Under the pieces are notes generated by a model. It was not told where the DNA came from. It worked only from the letters and a program-made list of their open reading frames with translations, and ran no database searches. Both the position numbers and the translations under genes were made by a program. A stretch of 64,000 bases of DNA from Neodontobutis hainanensis (Eukaryota; Chordata; Actinopteri; Gobiiformes; Odontobutidae): positions 2,108,001-2,172,000 of the forward strand of contig JALDNG010000006.1 of the NCBI GenBank assembly GCA_024349245.1, in the 5' to 3' direction. This document shows positions 10,421-23,340 of the stretch, one piece after another (positions within the stretch are counted from its first letter, which is position 1; every line of letters begins with the position of its first letter).

Positions 10421-13213
10421 CTAGTCTGAGCATCAAGCTGAAACTTTTGCATCTTTACCTTATCTGCTGCTATGTTTTTTTTTTTCTCGTGGGGAGAGAT
10501 AAGAGTTCATGCAAGTAGGACTGATTATCTTCTAAAATAAACATATACGGACAGCCATGTCTATCAAGCCATAAGAAAACTTTTACATCCACGACTCATT
10601 TATAGCACAAGTCTGAGAATTAGGAAGCGGCTGCATGTTTGGATTAGTTTGGCAACACCAAAGAACTTTAAATTGAATTTGCCTTTTGATACACACACAT
10701 TGTGTTGCAATCAAACATGTCAAATTACAAAGTGCATCTTCTCATCTCGCTTCATTTAAAAACTATTTGAAAATGAATGAGATTACAGGGTCAGAGTCAT
10801 CCTAATTCCATAAAAAAGTCAGGTGATTCTCATTTGCTTTGGGTTAATATACCCAAGGGAAGACAATTACGGAATAATTAAATTCACATTAATGAGGTAT
10901 ACAGTCTCCACCTTTGTAAGAGTCATCTGCATTAAAAGCTCGGTTTTCTAAGCGGGAGACAACAGATCCAACAGAAACCCTGAAAAAATAAGCAAATTAG
11001 TATCCAATTAGTAAACAGAAAATGAAGTTACACATGCTTTTTCTCTTAAAGTATGTTTATCTCCACAACTAAGTAGAGAGAGTTAAATGAACAAAGTTGA
11101 ACAAGAGTGCAGGTCTCTAAGAAAGTAACTGGTTTTCAATTAACCTAATGACACAGGGTTCGATACTATCTATTAACCGCAGTTAGCGCGGGTAGCATAA
11201 TAGATAACACTCACAAATAGACTGAACAAGCAGACGGAAAAGCAACATTACGGCATCAAACAAAGTAAATCTTATTCTGACAGTGAATGTCTCAGTTACA
11301 GAGCCCTCCTAGCAGCCCTTGAAATAACCAAGCGTACCTTCCTTGTCTGGTTCTTGTCATGGCTTCTGGCAGCTTGACTCATTGTGAGCAGGAGTTCATG
11401 GTTAGAGTAATGTGACCCTCCATTTCTTTTCCCTCTGTACTGACCTTTCATGAGGCCGGCGGGCTAATTTTTTGCTTCAATGGTCAGCAGTCAGGATGTG
11501 TCACTTAATTCAACCTGGAATAGATACAGGTATGCATGACACTGCCTATTGAATTGAACTCTTCTGTGGTTAATACAAAAGACAGGGGATTTGGGGATTT
11601 GGTGGTCTGACTTAATTTACCAAAGGAGAATTAGCATTGAGACATAAATCAGTTTACAGTGCAACATGGTCAAATCTCAGTTGTTGTCATTGTTAAAAAC
11701 TGATTTAAATATATCCACTTTTATCCACTCCTCCAAGTCTTTATGATGTAAATGAATCAATATATGCCACAAATAAAGCACTAGAATAGATAAAGTTATA
11801 ACATGGGAAATGCATCTATCTTTAGAATTAGATTTATGGATTTAAATTCATATATATATATATATATATATATAAATGCCACTTAGTTGTTAGTTAGTAA
11901 CAAGTATATATATAAATATATATAAATATATAAAATGGGAACGAATAAATAGAGCAACTTTTGGTTCATTTTGATTTTGATTTTTTGATTTTTTAATATT
12001 ATTGCAGGTGATGTGTGTGGCTGTTATTGTGAAGTCTCTACAGATTTTATTTACTCTTGGGGAGTTTTATCAAATTAGACTTCATTAAACAAACGCAAAA
12101 TGTGTGCTTTAGATCTCCCAATGTTGATTCGGACACACTCAAGATCAGATTTGTATGGAGAATTTAAAATGGAATTGTCCTTTCATTCAATCCTTTCATT
12201 TAAAGACAGTTGAACATACAAGTAGGGAACATTGTATATGCATGCATTTTCTGACAATCTCACATTTGTCACTGTAATTGAAAAAAGTTTGTTGTATATA
12301 GTATAATTAAAGGTGCATAAACCAATGAGAAGCTATTGAACATACATCTAAATGTTTGAACTGAATTTAACTCTGCAGGGCTCTTTATAAACAGTCCCTA
12401 AACTATGAGTTCTCTCCTAAAAAATAGCTGATTTCACCGAGGACATGCCAGTTAAGAAGAGTGTATGATGATGATGATCAATGAATGGAGAGATGATGAT
12501 ACTCAGTAAAGCTGGTGCAACGCTGCCAGGTGAAATGATACAGAATGACTAATTTGCCCTGACATATGCAAACTGTCAACAACACTTCACTTTTAAATGC
12601 TGACAAAAAACAAAAAACACTGCTTTTAAGTCACTAGTAAACACAAATTGTTTTTTTTTTGTTTTTGTTTTTATGGGGCCTTTATAAGGCCCTTTAAAGC
12701 AGCTTATATAGTGGAGAAAGAGTCAAGATTACACTAAGGAAAGAGAAAATTAATTATCTTTAAGACTTGCCCATTGAGGGAGCAAATGTGTTTATTTGTA
12801 TGTATTGCACCATAAAGACTTGACTCTGCACCAGTAAAATCTTTCTTAACTGCTGCTAATGTTTGAGGCTCCTAAAAACACTATTTGTACTTTTTCACAA
12901 TGTGGTTTTACAAGGTACTAAGGTTCAAAGTCAGTTTTTACAGCAACAGTTGTGAGCTATAGTTAAATGACCCAGTGAGCAAAGACCTGGTCTCTCTCCA
13001 TACAATCTATGGAAAGTGTACTCAGTTTGCAACATTGTGTTTTGCATTTACATGACAAAGATGAAGTTCAGGTCAAAGAGAGGTGGACAAACTTTTGGCT
13101 CATCTTGCTGTTATATTCAGCGTGCAGCTGTGGCGTTATCTGTGGAAGAGAAGACTTGATAATGTGGCAAAGTTGTCCTCTGTGGGATTTGTCAAGAAAC
13201 TTTCTTTGATTGC
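10421..13213. other. Non-coding AT-rich stretch with minor simple repeats
   Basis: Mostly featureless AT-rich DNA. Small items are a 9-bp inverted repeat (TATCTATTA at 11167-11175, TAATAGATA at 11198-11206) around a GC-rich 22-base spacer, simple TA repeats at 11850-11874 and 11904-11935, and a short (GAT)n at about 12465-12479. No exon or transposon was recognised. Confidence 0.5.
11850..11935. repeat. (TA)n and (TATAAA)n simple repeats
   Basis: A pure (TA)12-type run at 11850-11874, then after about 30 bases of unique DNA a degenerate TATATATAAATATA block at 11904-11935. Confidence 0.9.
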
Positions 13214-13276
13214 ATTTCTCTTTCTTCTTTCTCTTTACTTCTTCCTCTTTCTCTTCTTCTTTCCTCCTCCTCTTCA
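13214..13276. repeat. Polypyrimidine tract
   Basis: About 63 bases of almost uninterrupted C and T (one A) on the plus strand, made of CTTT, CTTC and CCTCCT words. Such homopurine/homopyrimidine tracts can adopt triplex structures. It immediately precedes the regulatory-looking island at 13.3 kb. Confidence 0.85.
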
Positions 13277-13319
13277 CCTTCAAGCGCGCTGTCAGCCCTC
13301 CCTCTTGTCCCTCATCAGC

Positions 13320-13770
13320 ATTACACCTCACCCCATCCCATCCGCCCGGGCTCCCATGACGGGGAGGGGGATTTGTGCTGCGGTCGCCCTGTTTATGCAA
13401 TCCCCCTTGTTTTGAAGTGACAGGCCGGGGATAGATATGCAATATTAAAGAGAGGCCTTATGAATTTTTGACATCTAATTAGTTGCTTCCCCGTTAACAT
13501 ATCGTGGCTCACGGGGGCATGGAGCGCTCCACCGGGGCCCCTCTGAAGTACAGGGCAGAAAAAAAGGGGCCTGCTGCCACCTCTAATGTATTCCTCTCTA
13601 ATGTAAGTAGTAATCATAGCACTAAGGTTAATTAATGGCCCTCCGAAGCCCTGCTTTCCATAGAATATCAGGCCTGTAGCCTCACCAGAACACCAATTAG
13701 AGGCTTTTTTCTTCTTCTGCTTCAAATGTTAATGGCCACTGTTTCAGGGCCGCACAGCGACATGGAAGAG
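13320..13770. promoter_or_regulatory. Strong candidate conserved non-coding element
   Basis: A 450-base island unlike its AT-rich surroundings. Two exact TATGCAAT octamer-like words (13394-13401 and 13436-13443) are 42 bases apart. TCTAATTAG lies near 13475, GGTTAATTAATGG near 13627, CACCAATTAGAGG near 13691 and AATGGCCAC near 13731. No repeat family, exon or RNA was recognised. The dense POU/homeodomain-type grammar resembles vertebrate developmental enhancers; the function is inferred. Confidence 0.4.
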
Positions 13771-15180
13771 GTAAAAGCGCTGAGGTGATTGTCGAACCAC
13801 TTTATGGATAGAACACAGGCCAGTGGGTTTTGTCTCACAATGTGACAAACTAATGCAAACGTGTTTGGAGGCTTTCAAAAAGATTGTCTCCAAAGACGTG
13901 CTTAGGATGATTTGTGCCTTTTTGTTGAACAAAATGACCATAATTTATTGGTAGGGGGTTTACAAGGCTGTCAATCAATACCATTGACTCTGCAATTTTG
14001 AGGTCAGGTGTTTGCCCTATAGGAAACAGATTTGTTTTGGTTCTGTTTTGTTGGGTCTGTCAGTCAGATGCTGCCATTGTCCAAAATGTGGCAAGAATTG
14101 ACAAATTATTTTCACAAAGAGAACAAAAAAATAGGTGAATATTCTTCTGTACCATAGGTTAAACAAGAATCAAGCATATGTGATTATCTTCTCTTTTTTT
14201 ATACAATACCAGACAATTCTTTCTTTCATACATTTACATACGAGGTTCATTTCTGTAACTGCAGCTGGATCAGAGTTTTTGTTGTCTTTTTTGTTGTTGG
14301 TTAGAAAGTCCACACCATTCTGTGTTTTTTTTCTTAAGTTCTGTTTTTGTGTGACTAAAGGTCGTCTTTCAGTTGTTTTTCGAACTTTGCACGCTGAGTG
14401 ATAATACCTTAACAGATAAAATGAGTTGACAAGCATTTGTGGAAGTTCACATTTGGAGTAAGCGTTCTCTTCAGTCTACCAGCCGGGAATGCCCTAAATA
14501 TTGCGCTGTCCCACTGCTTCTCACTCATCACCAGTAGTAGCACTGACTATGGTTGTACTGGGCAGGACTTTTCAGCAAAACTGCAAGTAGCTCTGTCAAC
14601 TTTCCCTTGGTAAATAAAGGTTAAAAGAAGAGTGTGCATGCAGACACACAGCCTCTCACTGTCACTCATGAATTGGCTCCCAGTCCACATAATGATGAAG
14701 TGACCAAAGCCTGGAGTGTGTTGTTGTGTATGCGCAGCCCGGGCAGCACTTTGAACTAGAGATGTCACCAACTCCCTCGCCTCGCCGCCTTCTCATTGAT
14801 GCTTTCCCTCTGTCTCTCCCTCTATACGTCTGTATGTCTCACGGCCTCTGTCCTTTGTTCATATTTGATTCCCGTAGGTGCTGCTAGAGTACAATGGACA
14901 TGGGAAGGCGGCCACCACGACATCCTTGGTTTCTTTTTAATAGTCAAACATATGTAAAGACAGTGTGTTGGAGAGGGAATCTCACCTCAGCACACAATAG
15001 AGGCAACAGCATGTCATTGTACGCTGATAGTGAGTACTGCGTGACTGACAGCAAAGGGATTGGCATGCTGATTTCTGCTAGTGTCTGACTGATAAAGTTG
15101 TGATTTAGAGATAAAATTACAACCAGATTTTGATTTGCTTTTATCTTTTATTGCTTCACAACCTCCAAACTCCTTTAAAT
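13771..15180. other. Non-coding stretch, little recognised
   Basis: Mixed AT-rich sequence. A somewhat balanced stretch at 14740-14880 (upstream of a CGTAGGTG) could be a minor conserved island but has no decisive motif. No exon or transposable element was recognised. Confidence 0.45.
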
Positions 15181-15209
15181 GTCATCACGTAAAAAAAAAA
15201 AAAAAACAG

Positions 15210-15323
15210 ATGTCAGTTCTGCTGAATGTGGATGGTGAAGACTTGTGCAAAGATGTGGAAACTGATGAATTTGTTTCGTTTGATGACATTATGATCAGTA
15301 AAGACCTTAGCTACCACTGTCAG
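15210..15323 (+). other. Weak exon-like open segment
   Basis: A frame of exactly 38 codons begins ATG right after an AACAG acceptor-like end and stops at CAG followed by GTATAG, a fair splice-donor match. The predicted peptide is acidic (VDGEDLCKDVETDEF...) with no recognised domain. Against a real exon: the upstream 'acceptor' follows a run of 16 A, not a pyrimidine tract, and no partner exons are visible. Could be a chance frame. Confidence 0.12.
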
Positions 15324-15635
15324 GTATAGCCAGCGTCAAGACTTATAGAAAACTATACTGTTGTTTTCTTTCTGATATAGCAAACTATCACATTTTTTAA
15401 AATTGTTTTGGAAAGTGAAGGAGTTTTGTGGATATTATTTAGTTGAGCAATGTTTAGAGCAAGTCAGAAATATTAAAATCTTTCGGTCATATAACTTGTC
15501 AGCCCCGGGTTAAACTGACAAACTATAATGCAATGCACACAAATCACATTTCTTTGAAAACTGTGATGAAAACTGTATGAATAAAAGTATACCACATGCA
15601 ACACAAAACAATTCAACCTGACATATATCACACAC

Positions 15636-15765
15636 ACGGATTGCCCTCATGATCAATTAACTGATTATTCTTTGCAGTGGCTGGTGATTGGTCAATCACA
15701 GAGGCTATTAATCACATTTATCTCCCCTGATCAGGAGATGTATATCCTGCTTTCACTCAGGCACT
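15636..15765. promoter_or_regulatory. Candidate conserved non-coding element
   Basis: Within 130 bases: GATCAATTAACTGATTATTC, a CCAAT-type GATTGGTCAATCAC, CTATTAATCACATTTATC and a CCTGATCAGG palindrome near 15726. Dense homeodomain and CCAAT-like cores with no repeat signature. Inference only. Confidence 0.33.
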
Positions 15766-16039
15766 GCTCAAGCTCAGGATAAGAAACAACAATAGCATTA
15801 CATTTCATTTATTGTTTTTATGAAACAGAATATGCTCTACACCAAAACCCAAATAGAAAGACTTTAAAACAAATAAATGTTATGTGATGTTCTAATTCTG
15901 CATCATACGCCTATCAAAGGAATTTTAAACCATTTAAATGTGTAAAAAGGCACAGTAACTGTGTAGCGATAATGTGACTTCATTATTATGACATGTGTTA
16001 GTAACATTTATACTTATTACACTGAACACATATTCACTG

Positions 16040-16510
16040 TATTACATCACACCCGAAGCAGCAGGGGGAGGAGCTGTGGCATCATCCAATCACCACCTGT
16101 TTCCTGATCACTCACCTCATCTGATGCACTTTCCTTTCTGTGTCGCAATATGCCTTTTTGTTATTCCCTTTTTTTTTCTCTTTTTTTTCAATTAGACTCA
16201 ATTGACCTGACAGAATTGCTGGCAATTAAGTGATTTTTGTAATGGTCCTGGGCTAATTTGCCTTGACTTGTCAGCTGTATTTTATGTCGCCAACCCCCCA
16301 CCTCGCTTACTCTCTCTGGCACATAATAGCTTATAATTTCAAAATCTTTACCCTCCGCTTCCTTCTCAATAAATCGCAATTACAGGAAGTAGTTAGAGAT
16401 GCCTAAACCTTCTCTCCACCACCACCCCCACCGCTTTACTTTGTGCCATCAGAGATATTTTTATATTTTTTATGCAATTGACAGAGAGAGCGAGCGGCAG
16501 AGGAAATCTA
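16040..16510. promoter_or_regulatory. Candidate conserved non-coding element(s)
   Basis: Two balanced sub-blocks. 16050-16145 holds GCAGCAGGGGGAGG (a partial CTCF-core match, 12 of 14), CATCCAATCACC and CACCTGTTTCC. 16190-16400 holds CTCAATTGACC, GGCAATTAAGTG, GGGCTAATTTGCC and AATAGCTTATAATTTC. They are separated by a T-rich run. No coding frame extends through them. Confidence 0.3.
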
Positions 16511-18049
16511 TTTGTTTGTAGAGCCTTAATGTAATCACGCCTCATGTGTGTACACTGTGAGTCCAACTCTACTGGGCTCCAGCACACGGAGAAGTTTACT
16601 CTCTCCACATTGCTCATTAAGAGTATGATTTTCTGGCAGCTGGTCTTTGGACCGAAGATGTTTTATTTCCTCTTGAATGGAGGATTTAAAGGTTTTTCTC
16701 AGAAAAGCAGCAAGGAGGGATTTCAGCTCTCGTGTCAGCCCATGGATAGATTTCTTGAACATGCATTATGCAACTTTTGGAGTTACCTTCAAGGCTGGGG
16801 CCTTTTCAGACTTTCTAAGTTTATTTTAACACTTCAAGCTACTGCCTTCTTTTGCAAGTTGTTAATTTTGCATTCTTCCTCTATAGGGAGCTGGTAGTGT
16901 TGACGTAAGAAACTATGAAAACATGGTTTATGTTCTTGTTTTTATCTTCTGGTACATGAAACTAATCTGGGTGTCATTAGTTTAATAAATAAAAAATATA
17001 ATTTGGAATGTAAATGGCATTTGTTCATAGCAGCATGGTTAAGGTCTTCTTAGAAACACAGTGGACGCAAAATGGTAAAACTCAACTAACAGCACACAAC
17101 AAATCAACCACCTAATGTAGTAGGTACTCAGTCAAAAGTTATGTTCAGAAATTTACTACTTGCTGCCTCTGTATGCTGTGTATATTGCAGCTTCAGACAA
17201 AAGGTCATAAAATCAGGCTGAGGGGTCACATTTTGTACCTTTGCCAGCAATGTTCCCACCCTCCTCCTTCCTGTCATCTGTCAAGCTCTAACCCTTCGCC
17301 ATGCTTCAAGTCTCCTCATAAAATATGCAAATGGACTCCAAATGAAATACCTTTTTTCTCATTCTCGTTGAGCTGGAAGACCTTCCATCAGTTGACTGAG
17401 TCCCCCACAAGCACCAGTCTCCAACTCTGTTTCTCTCCTAAACCCCCCGCCTCCCCAACACTAATCATCTCTGTATGTAATAAGTCTGCGCTGAGCATCT
17501 GCTTGCCTCCATAACACTCCACTGATCTCCCCTCTGCCCATTCCACCGCACAACCTCCATCTTACCCACCCCAAACACAATCTACATGTATTAGGTCGTA
17601 ATGACTTAGCGGTTAAAAGAAAATAGATGCCATGGGACATAGCCTCCCTCCCCAGTAATCCAAGCATACCTCCTCCTATATACACAAGCACTTACAACTC
17701 TGGCTACTCAAGATAAATGGCGCACAGTGAGTGAAGAACTGAGCCCTATCAATCACATTAAGTGCCAGGGCTTTTGTTATCAGAGTATGGCTGTCTTATT
17801 CAAAGCTTGTGGGAGATGGGGGGTGGGTGACGAGAGTATAGGGGTAAAAGTTTGCTAACACCTTAGATGTTGACAGGAAATAAAGCAAAGGAGGGGGGAA
17901 TGGCTAATGAGAGGAAGCAACAATGGGCTTGAGTGTGCATGACGCTCATTAGCACAATCACACACAGTTTTGGCATTAGCTGCTGGTATGAGTGGGAGAG
18001 AGTAAAAAGAAATAAATAAAAACAACTCAGGTGCTAACATTCACCTAAC
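16511..18049. other. Non-coding stretch, little recognised
   Basis: Starts with a balanced 16540-16780 segment that may extend the preceding island, then AT-rich DNA, then C-rich unique sequence around 17250-17560. Open frames here are serine/proline-rich translations of C-rich DNA. No repeat family or exon was recognised. Confidence 0.45.
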
Positions 18050-18470
18050 TTTTTCGATCTCAAAGTTGGAGGCTTAATGCTGTTTTAGTTGAGTGCGACA
18101 TCAACTGAGGTGGGTGATCGATGGATATTTTGCCGCCTGATAATTCTATTTCCTCACACAATCTCATTCCAGTAAGCATACCAATACAAGGCTCTAATGG
18201 CTGCTCGTGCTGTGCTTAACACAGTTTGAAATGAATAACCCTGCTAACAGTCTCATAGCCATTACAAGCAGGACTTAAATGATCATTTGGGAGGATGAAA
18301 CCACTGAAAGTGTTTTTGAAATTATCGTAATATCATTTTCAGCTTGCCTAAATCATTCTAATGAGATGTGCCACTTAGCGACCACACTGGAAGTGGAAAT
18401 AAGCAGCGTGTATTAACTGTGTCAAACGGCCTGGTTGCAGAAATATGGCCGCCCACTGCTGGAGTAAGAA
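18050..18470. promoter_or_regulatory. Strong candidate conserved non-coding element
   Basis: About 420 bases of non-repetitive balanced sequence. It contains GAGGCTTAATGC, TGATAATTC, GCTCTAATGGC, AGCCATTACAAGC, TTAAATGATCATTTGG, AAATTATCG, TAAATCATTCTAATGAG and AATATGGCCGCC. At least six TAAT/ATTA cores are spaced through a background with no open frame of note. The texture fits a long-range developmental enhancer; no alignment was possible. Confidence 0.4.
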
Positions 18471-21400
18471 GCCTCAGTGTGTGAGGGTATGTATGTGTGT
18501 GTGAACAATCCCAGCTCTTTCTTAAACTAGCAAATCATTTTGTTGTTGTTGATTGAAGCATTTTATTTTCTAAGGATTCACACACACAAACGCAAATGGG
18601 CTCAGGAGAGTCACGAAGACGAATACGTACATTCAGTCGGATCAACAAATAAATAATTCACAGAGATATGACAGCAGATGTTTGGGAGGCCGTGATTCAG
18701 TGGTGGTCTCCGCTGCAACTTTTGATCAGAAATTCAAAAACAGGCCCTGTGTGGCCGACAGACGGCTGGATGGGAGTCTGTGTTCCCAAAGCAGTCTCCC
18801 CTCCCTCCTCAGCAGTGTCTCATCACACAGATTTCTGAGGCCATTTGTTTATGGGAGATGCTTTGTGAAGAGCTGCTGAAGACCACAGACACATGGCGTT
18901 AACTGCTTTGCCGCAATTGCAAGAAAAAACTGTAAAAGATGGAGCAACCAGATATGAGGTGGGATTTACATGAACTGACGATGGAGGGAGATTAATTTGT
19001 GTGTTTAGTGAAAATATGGAAGACAAAGAAGAAAAACAAAGAGCACATGTGATTCTGTCAGGATAGACATTGTGCATTAAAGCTGCCTGAGGTCTGTAAT
19101 CATAAAAATTTGGATATGTTGTGCAGTTCATCATTCAGAATCTTTTATATTTTAACAGTTTACCTCTAGAATTGTCCTAAGTGTGATATACTGACGGCAA
19201 GAACACGGTTTTAATTACTACCCTCTCAAAAATTTTACGGAGGTGAATTGTAAGAACTCAATAAATTTGTATATAAATAATGTAAAATACAAGATTTTTT
19301 TATGTTTCTGTTTTTATTCTAAAACATATTCTACATATCAGTTTAAGGCCTCTAGCTAAGACTTTAGCCATGTGCATTAGTTGTACCACAATCACTATTT
19401 ATTATCTAATCATGTAAAGGATTTTTTTATAGCACAATGATTCATAAAGCACTATACATAATTATTTCCTTTTAAGACAATTGAAATAAGAACATTGTTT
19501 GTCATTATCTCTTTAAAACCTCTTTTTTTTTGGAAGTGTGTGCCTGTGCGTTAGTGGGGTAAGGGGTGGTTACAATGGGATTTAGTCATACTTAACTTGC
19601 AATTGAGGGTCCCTGTATACGACTTCCTTCACCCAGACACCTTTTTCATACACGAGTGAACCATTCATATTCCATCTGTTCCAGCTCTCACTCTTTGGGG
19701 AGGCTGTCAATCTCCGAGACTTGTGTGATGTGAACGGAGGTGGAGGGGGTTCAGCAAAGGGAGGAAGATACAATGAGAGACAGAAAGGCGCTAAGACAGA
19801 GAAGTGGAAGAAGAGTGAGTAGAGACAGAGAACGCTGAACTCTTGGGACTGTTCTGGAAAGCTCAGCTCTCAGATTAGTGTCCTGCCGAACCACGGCTAT
19901 GGAACAGAGGACCTGCAAGGCAGCAGGAAGCATGACATAGATTGAATGAAGTGAATTGAGATTGATGCAAGGAGAAAATGTTTGAGTTAAAAGGGAGAGC
20001 TGTTAGTGATGTCCAGAAAGTACTACTTAGGCAGGAGCCTTAAAATTAGTCCACCAAAATATGAAGCAGAATGGACTGGGTTAGAATGGGTTTTTGAGTA
20101 CTTTTTTATTTGTCATGATTAGGCTTGTCTGTCAGTTTGAAGAAAAAGCTTTAAGCCTAAAAATAAAAATATTAACATAATTTCAGTCATATTTTTTCTT
20201 CCATGTCTACTTGTTTTTCTAACAACTTTCATAGAACATTTTAACTTAAGCTTTAAGACCAAAACTCAACAAAGCAAAGGCAACACAATTTAAAAATTAT
20301 TTCAGAATTTAACCAAATCTCAAACTTTTTCAGAGCATGTTTTTTTTAAAAATTACTTTATTCAAAAAACAAATTCAACACTATAGAGGTAATTGACAGT
20401 GGGACCAAACTTTGCAATATGTTTTTTATATTTGCACCATTAACTATCTGTTTATAGGTTACCTAAAGCCTTACCTTTATAAATTGCATAGAATAAGTTC
20501 TTTGTGTGATCAGCGGATGTCAGTCTGCTGTAGAGGAAGAGCAGGCAGGAGGGGTGTAGGAGGAAGGCAGAGAGGGAGGGGTTCTGCATGGCCGGGAGGC
20601 AGCACGGAGGCGACACATCTGTCGTAGTATTAACTTTCTGCTCTGTGGGACCTGGGTTCCAGTGCTAGCTGCTGGGGCCCGACTCAAGTCCTGGAGCTCA
20701 GATGGAGAAACAAAGACGATCAAAAACAGCTCCACTCAAATCCCAACCATTGCTTCGATTGGAGACACTGTATGTCTGCATTAGCAGATACATTCAGTCA
20801 ATGGCTTTTCAGTAATGAGCCACTCAAACCAATATATGTATAGCAGGCATAATTATAAACTTTACCAAGCTGGTCACTTTATGTAAAATAACAATAAAAA
20901 GTGTATACAAAAGAGATTTTTTTCTTCTGTCATTCACACATTCCCATCATGTACAAGGATGGTTTAAAAGAGTAACATGTATTTTGAGCTTGATGCTGCT
21001 TTGAAAGTAAAAAAAAAATTTAAAAAAATAATAAATCACAATGGCCTCAATAGTTGTACTATAGTCTTTAGCTTTTATTAATGTTTTTTTGACTGGACAC
21101 TTGCCTTTAGACACACATGCACAAGGCCAATCCCTTGGTCCACTAAATTGGTGTTTATTACCCAAAGCTCCAATCCCAGGCTTTTTTGAGCTGAATCTGA
21201 GCATCTAACCTCTTGTGGCATTATGGTCACTTTGAACTGGGAGCAGGTCTGTCTCAGAGGTGCTCTCTGGCCAGACTGCTGGGATTTGTTAATCCACAGT
21301 CTCCAGGGTGGACAAGGCTTGACTTGGCCAACCTGACCCTAGAGCCCTCTGGCCCTTAACAGGCAGAAGCGTCATATACTGCAGAGGCCTTAGAAGGGTG

Positions 21401-21544
21401 CCCTGAGGGAACCCAGGGTCAACAAGCTGCCGCTTGTGACACTGAACTCCAGCTGCTGAGTTAAGTGTTGCGCTTGCTGCAGTTGTTGTTGTTGTTGAGA
21501 AGAGTTGCGTCTCTCTAACCCCCACCAAACACACCTCTCTGTAT
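18471..21544. other. Non-coding stretch, little recognised
   Basis: Unique sequence with a balanced patch at 18670-18900, AT-rich filler at 19140-19560 and 20040-20470, and G/A-rich patches near 19740-19930 and 20530-20620. No transposon, RNA gene or exon was recognised. Translations of the purine-rich patches give arginine/serine-rich frames without homology. Confidence 0.45.
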
Positions 21545-22190
21545 CTACAGTATCTCCATCCTGCAGGGCATAAAAAAGCCCCATGAATTAATGAAGATGA
21601 GCGAGGTAATTAAACGTGGCGACACAGATCCTGGGAGGGTTTCAGAGGGACAGGAGGTCCACATGGGGCCTCGGCCTGCATGCACCACCATTACCCTCCT
21701 CCCTTCCTCTGTCCCCATGGTCCCCAGGTTGCATGGCACTCAGATATGGCTTGATTGGCCTGCTGGGCATGGACGAGGAGGAGGGCTGGTGAAGTTGGCA
21801 CCCAGGGGAGGTGGAGGGAGAGGCAGGATGGAAGGGGGTAGATTGAGCTCAGGCCTCACCTGTGGCCCCGGAGCCCCTCCCTGGATCCCTCCCCTGGCAG
21901 CCAGGTCACGCTGCGTGGTCCAAACACCCCCTGCCTGGGGAGGGGAGCAGGAAAACAACAGCATGGAGGGAAGGGAGGTATAGAAGGAAGGATAGAAGGG
22001 ATAAAGGAGGTAGGGCAGGAACCATAGGGGCACTTCCAGGGATTATTGCCCCACGCTGGCCCACTGGGGCGCAGCCTTGATGGACGTCTGACTGGCAAGC
22101 ACTTGCCCTTTTATAAGATGTGATGCTTGCCGACCACCTCAGCAGCACACAGGCCATCAGCTGGAGGAGGCCTCAGAATGGTCACTTACG
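21545..22190. promoter_or_regulatory. Candidate conserved element followed by purine-rich GC block
   Basis: 21560-21680 holds a CATGAATTAATGAAG core and GAGGTAATTAAACG in a balanced island. From about 21760 to 22030 the plus strand becomes strongly purine-rich (GGAGG, AGGGAGG, GGAAGG words). The block is GC-rich but has few CpG dinucleotides, so it is not a convincing CpG-island promoter. Open frames on both strands are proline-rich translations of this bias. Confidence 0.3.
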
Positions 22191-22199
22191 TTTCTTAGT

Positions 22200-23189
22200 T
22201 TAGTGCTTACTCAGGTTATTTTTATTTATTTTACTATCCCTTCATTATTCCCGTGGGGAAATTCTTTGCCAGCAGCCACCATCAGGGGCGCCCAGCATGT
22301 TTTTATTGTTGGTGGGAGAAACCGTAGTACATATTTACTTTTTTTGATTAACACAAGCCATTTTCTCATTGACTATTCCTCAAAACCAGAATAAAAATGT
22401 AAAGTAGTTAACCATATCTTTTATATTATGTATTGTGTTTAAAAGCATTTAGTAAACCATGTATTTAGTAAAACGTGATAACGAGATCAAATGTTACTTT
22501 TGAGGAAATAATATATTAAAAAACCTAGGACTTAAAAAGTTTACAAAACCTAAATTTAAAGAAAAAAAAAGGAAGCAAAATGATAGATTTGAATACTAAT
22601 TCAGGCATGAATCTCTGACTTCATTCCTACAGCTAAAACAAGCCATGACTGTAGGTTTTGTAGGTTTCTTTTTTTCCACACATGTCTACATGGACAAAAT
22701 TGGCTTATTGGGACATGATCACAAGTTGGTTAAATCTTGATTGAATGAAAGAGTAAGTGCTGATCTGTTGAGACTAAATGAACAGATGGGTCTGATGATG
22801 AGGCCCAAGGCACGGCCTGAGTATAATGCTCTGGGTCTGTAGGTCTCAGCACCATTAGAGGACTCAGTGGACACCAGAAGCAGCACCATCACCCAGGAGA
22901 CAACCATAGTCCCTCTCACTGTTTATTTGCTATCAGAGCCTTGACTAGACTAATTAGACAGGCCTTAACATTGGTCTTGGGCCATTTTCCAGCCCCTTGG
23001 GCAGTAGGACAAGCTGCCTCACCTCCAGTTAGACCTCCCTATCTCCCCAGCCAACGCTATAACACGTGTCTTTCCAGTGGCTTCTGGGAATTCAGTGTTG
23101 TAAGGAGGCAGGTAGGATGTTATTTTTCTGTAGGGAACTGCTCCACAAGTTACCATTTAACACATATCCATCTGCCCATAACCCCTCAC
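22200..23189. other. Non-coding AT-rich stretch, nothing recognised
   Basis: AT-rich DNA from 22200 to 22720, then ordinary mixed sequence. No repeat family, RNA or exon was recognised. Confidence 0.5.
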
Positions 23190-23340
23190 CCCCTCCATTT
23201 CCCATGATGCTGTTTGTCGTCAGCAGCCCTGAAGTTCGTTGTGTAAACAAAAATTTGCCCTAATTAACGGAGGTGAAACGATGTCTTGGGAACCGAAGGG
23301 GAGGGGCTGAGGGTAAGCAGGTGGCCTTTTGTCACTCCTT
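23190..23340. promoter_or_regulatory. Candidate conserved non-coding element
   Basis: A forkhead-type GTAAACAAA word (about 23243) lies beside a homeodomain-type CCCTAATTAACGG (about 23258) in a balanced block. Both motifs are directly visible; enhancer function is inferred. Confidence 0.3.

Noticed and set aside
21760..22090. CpG-island promoter
   Set aside because: GC-rich but purine-biased with few CpG dinucleotides, and no exon follows on either strand.
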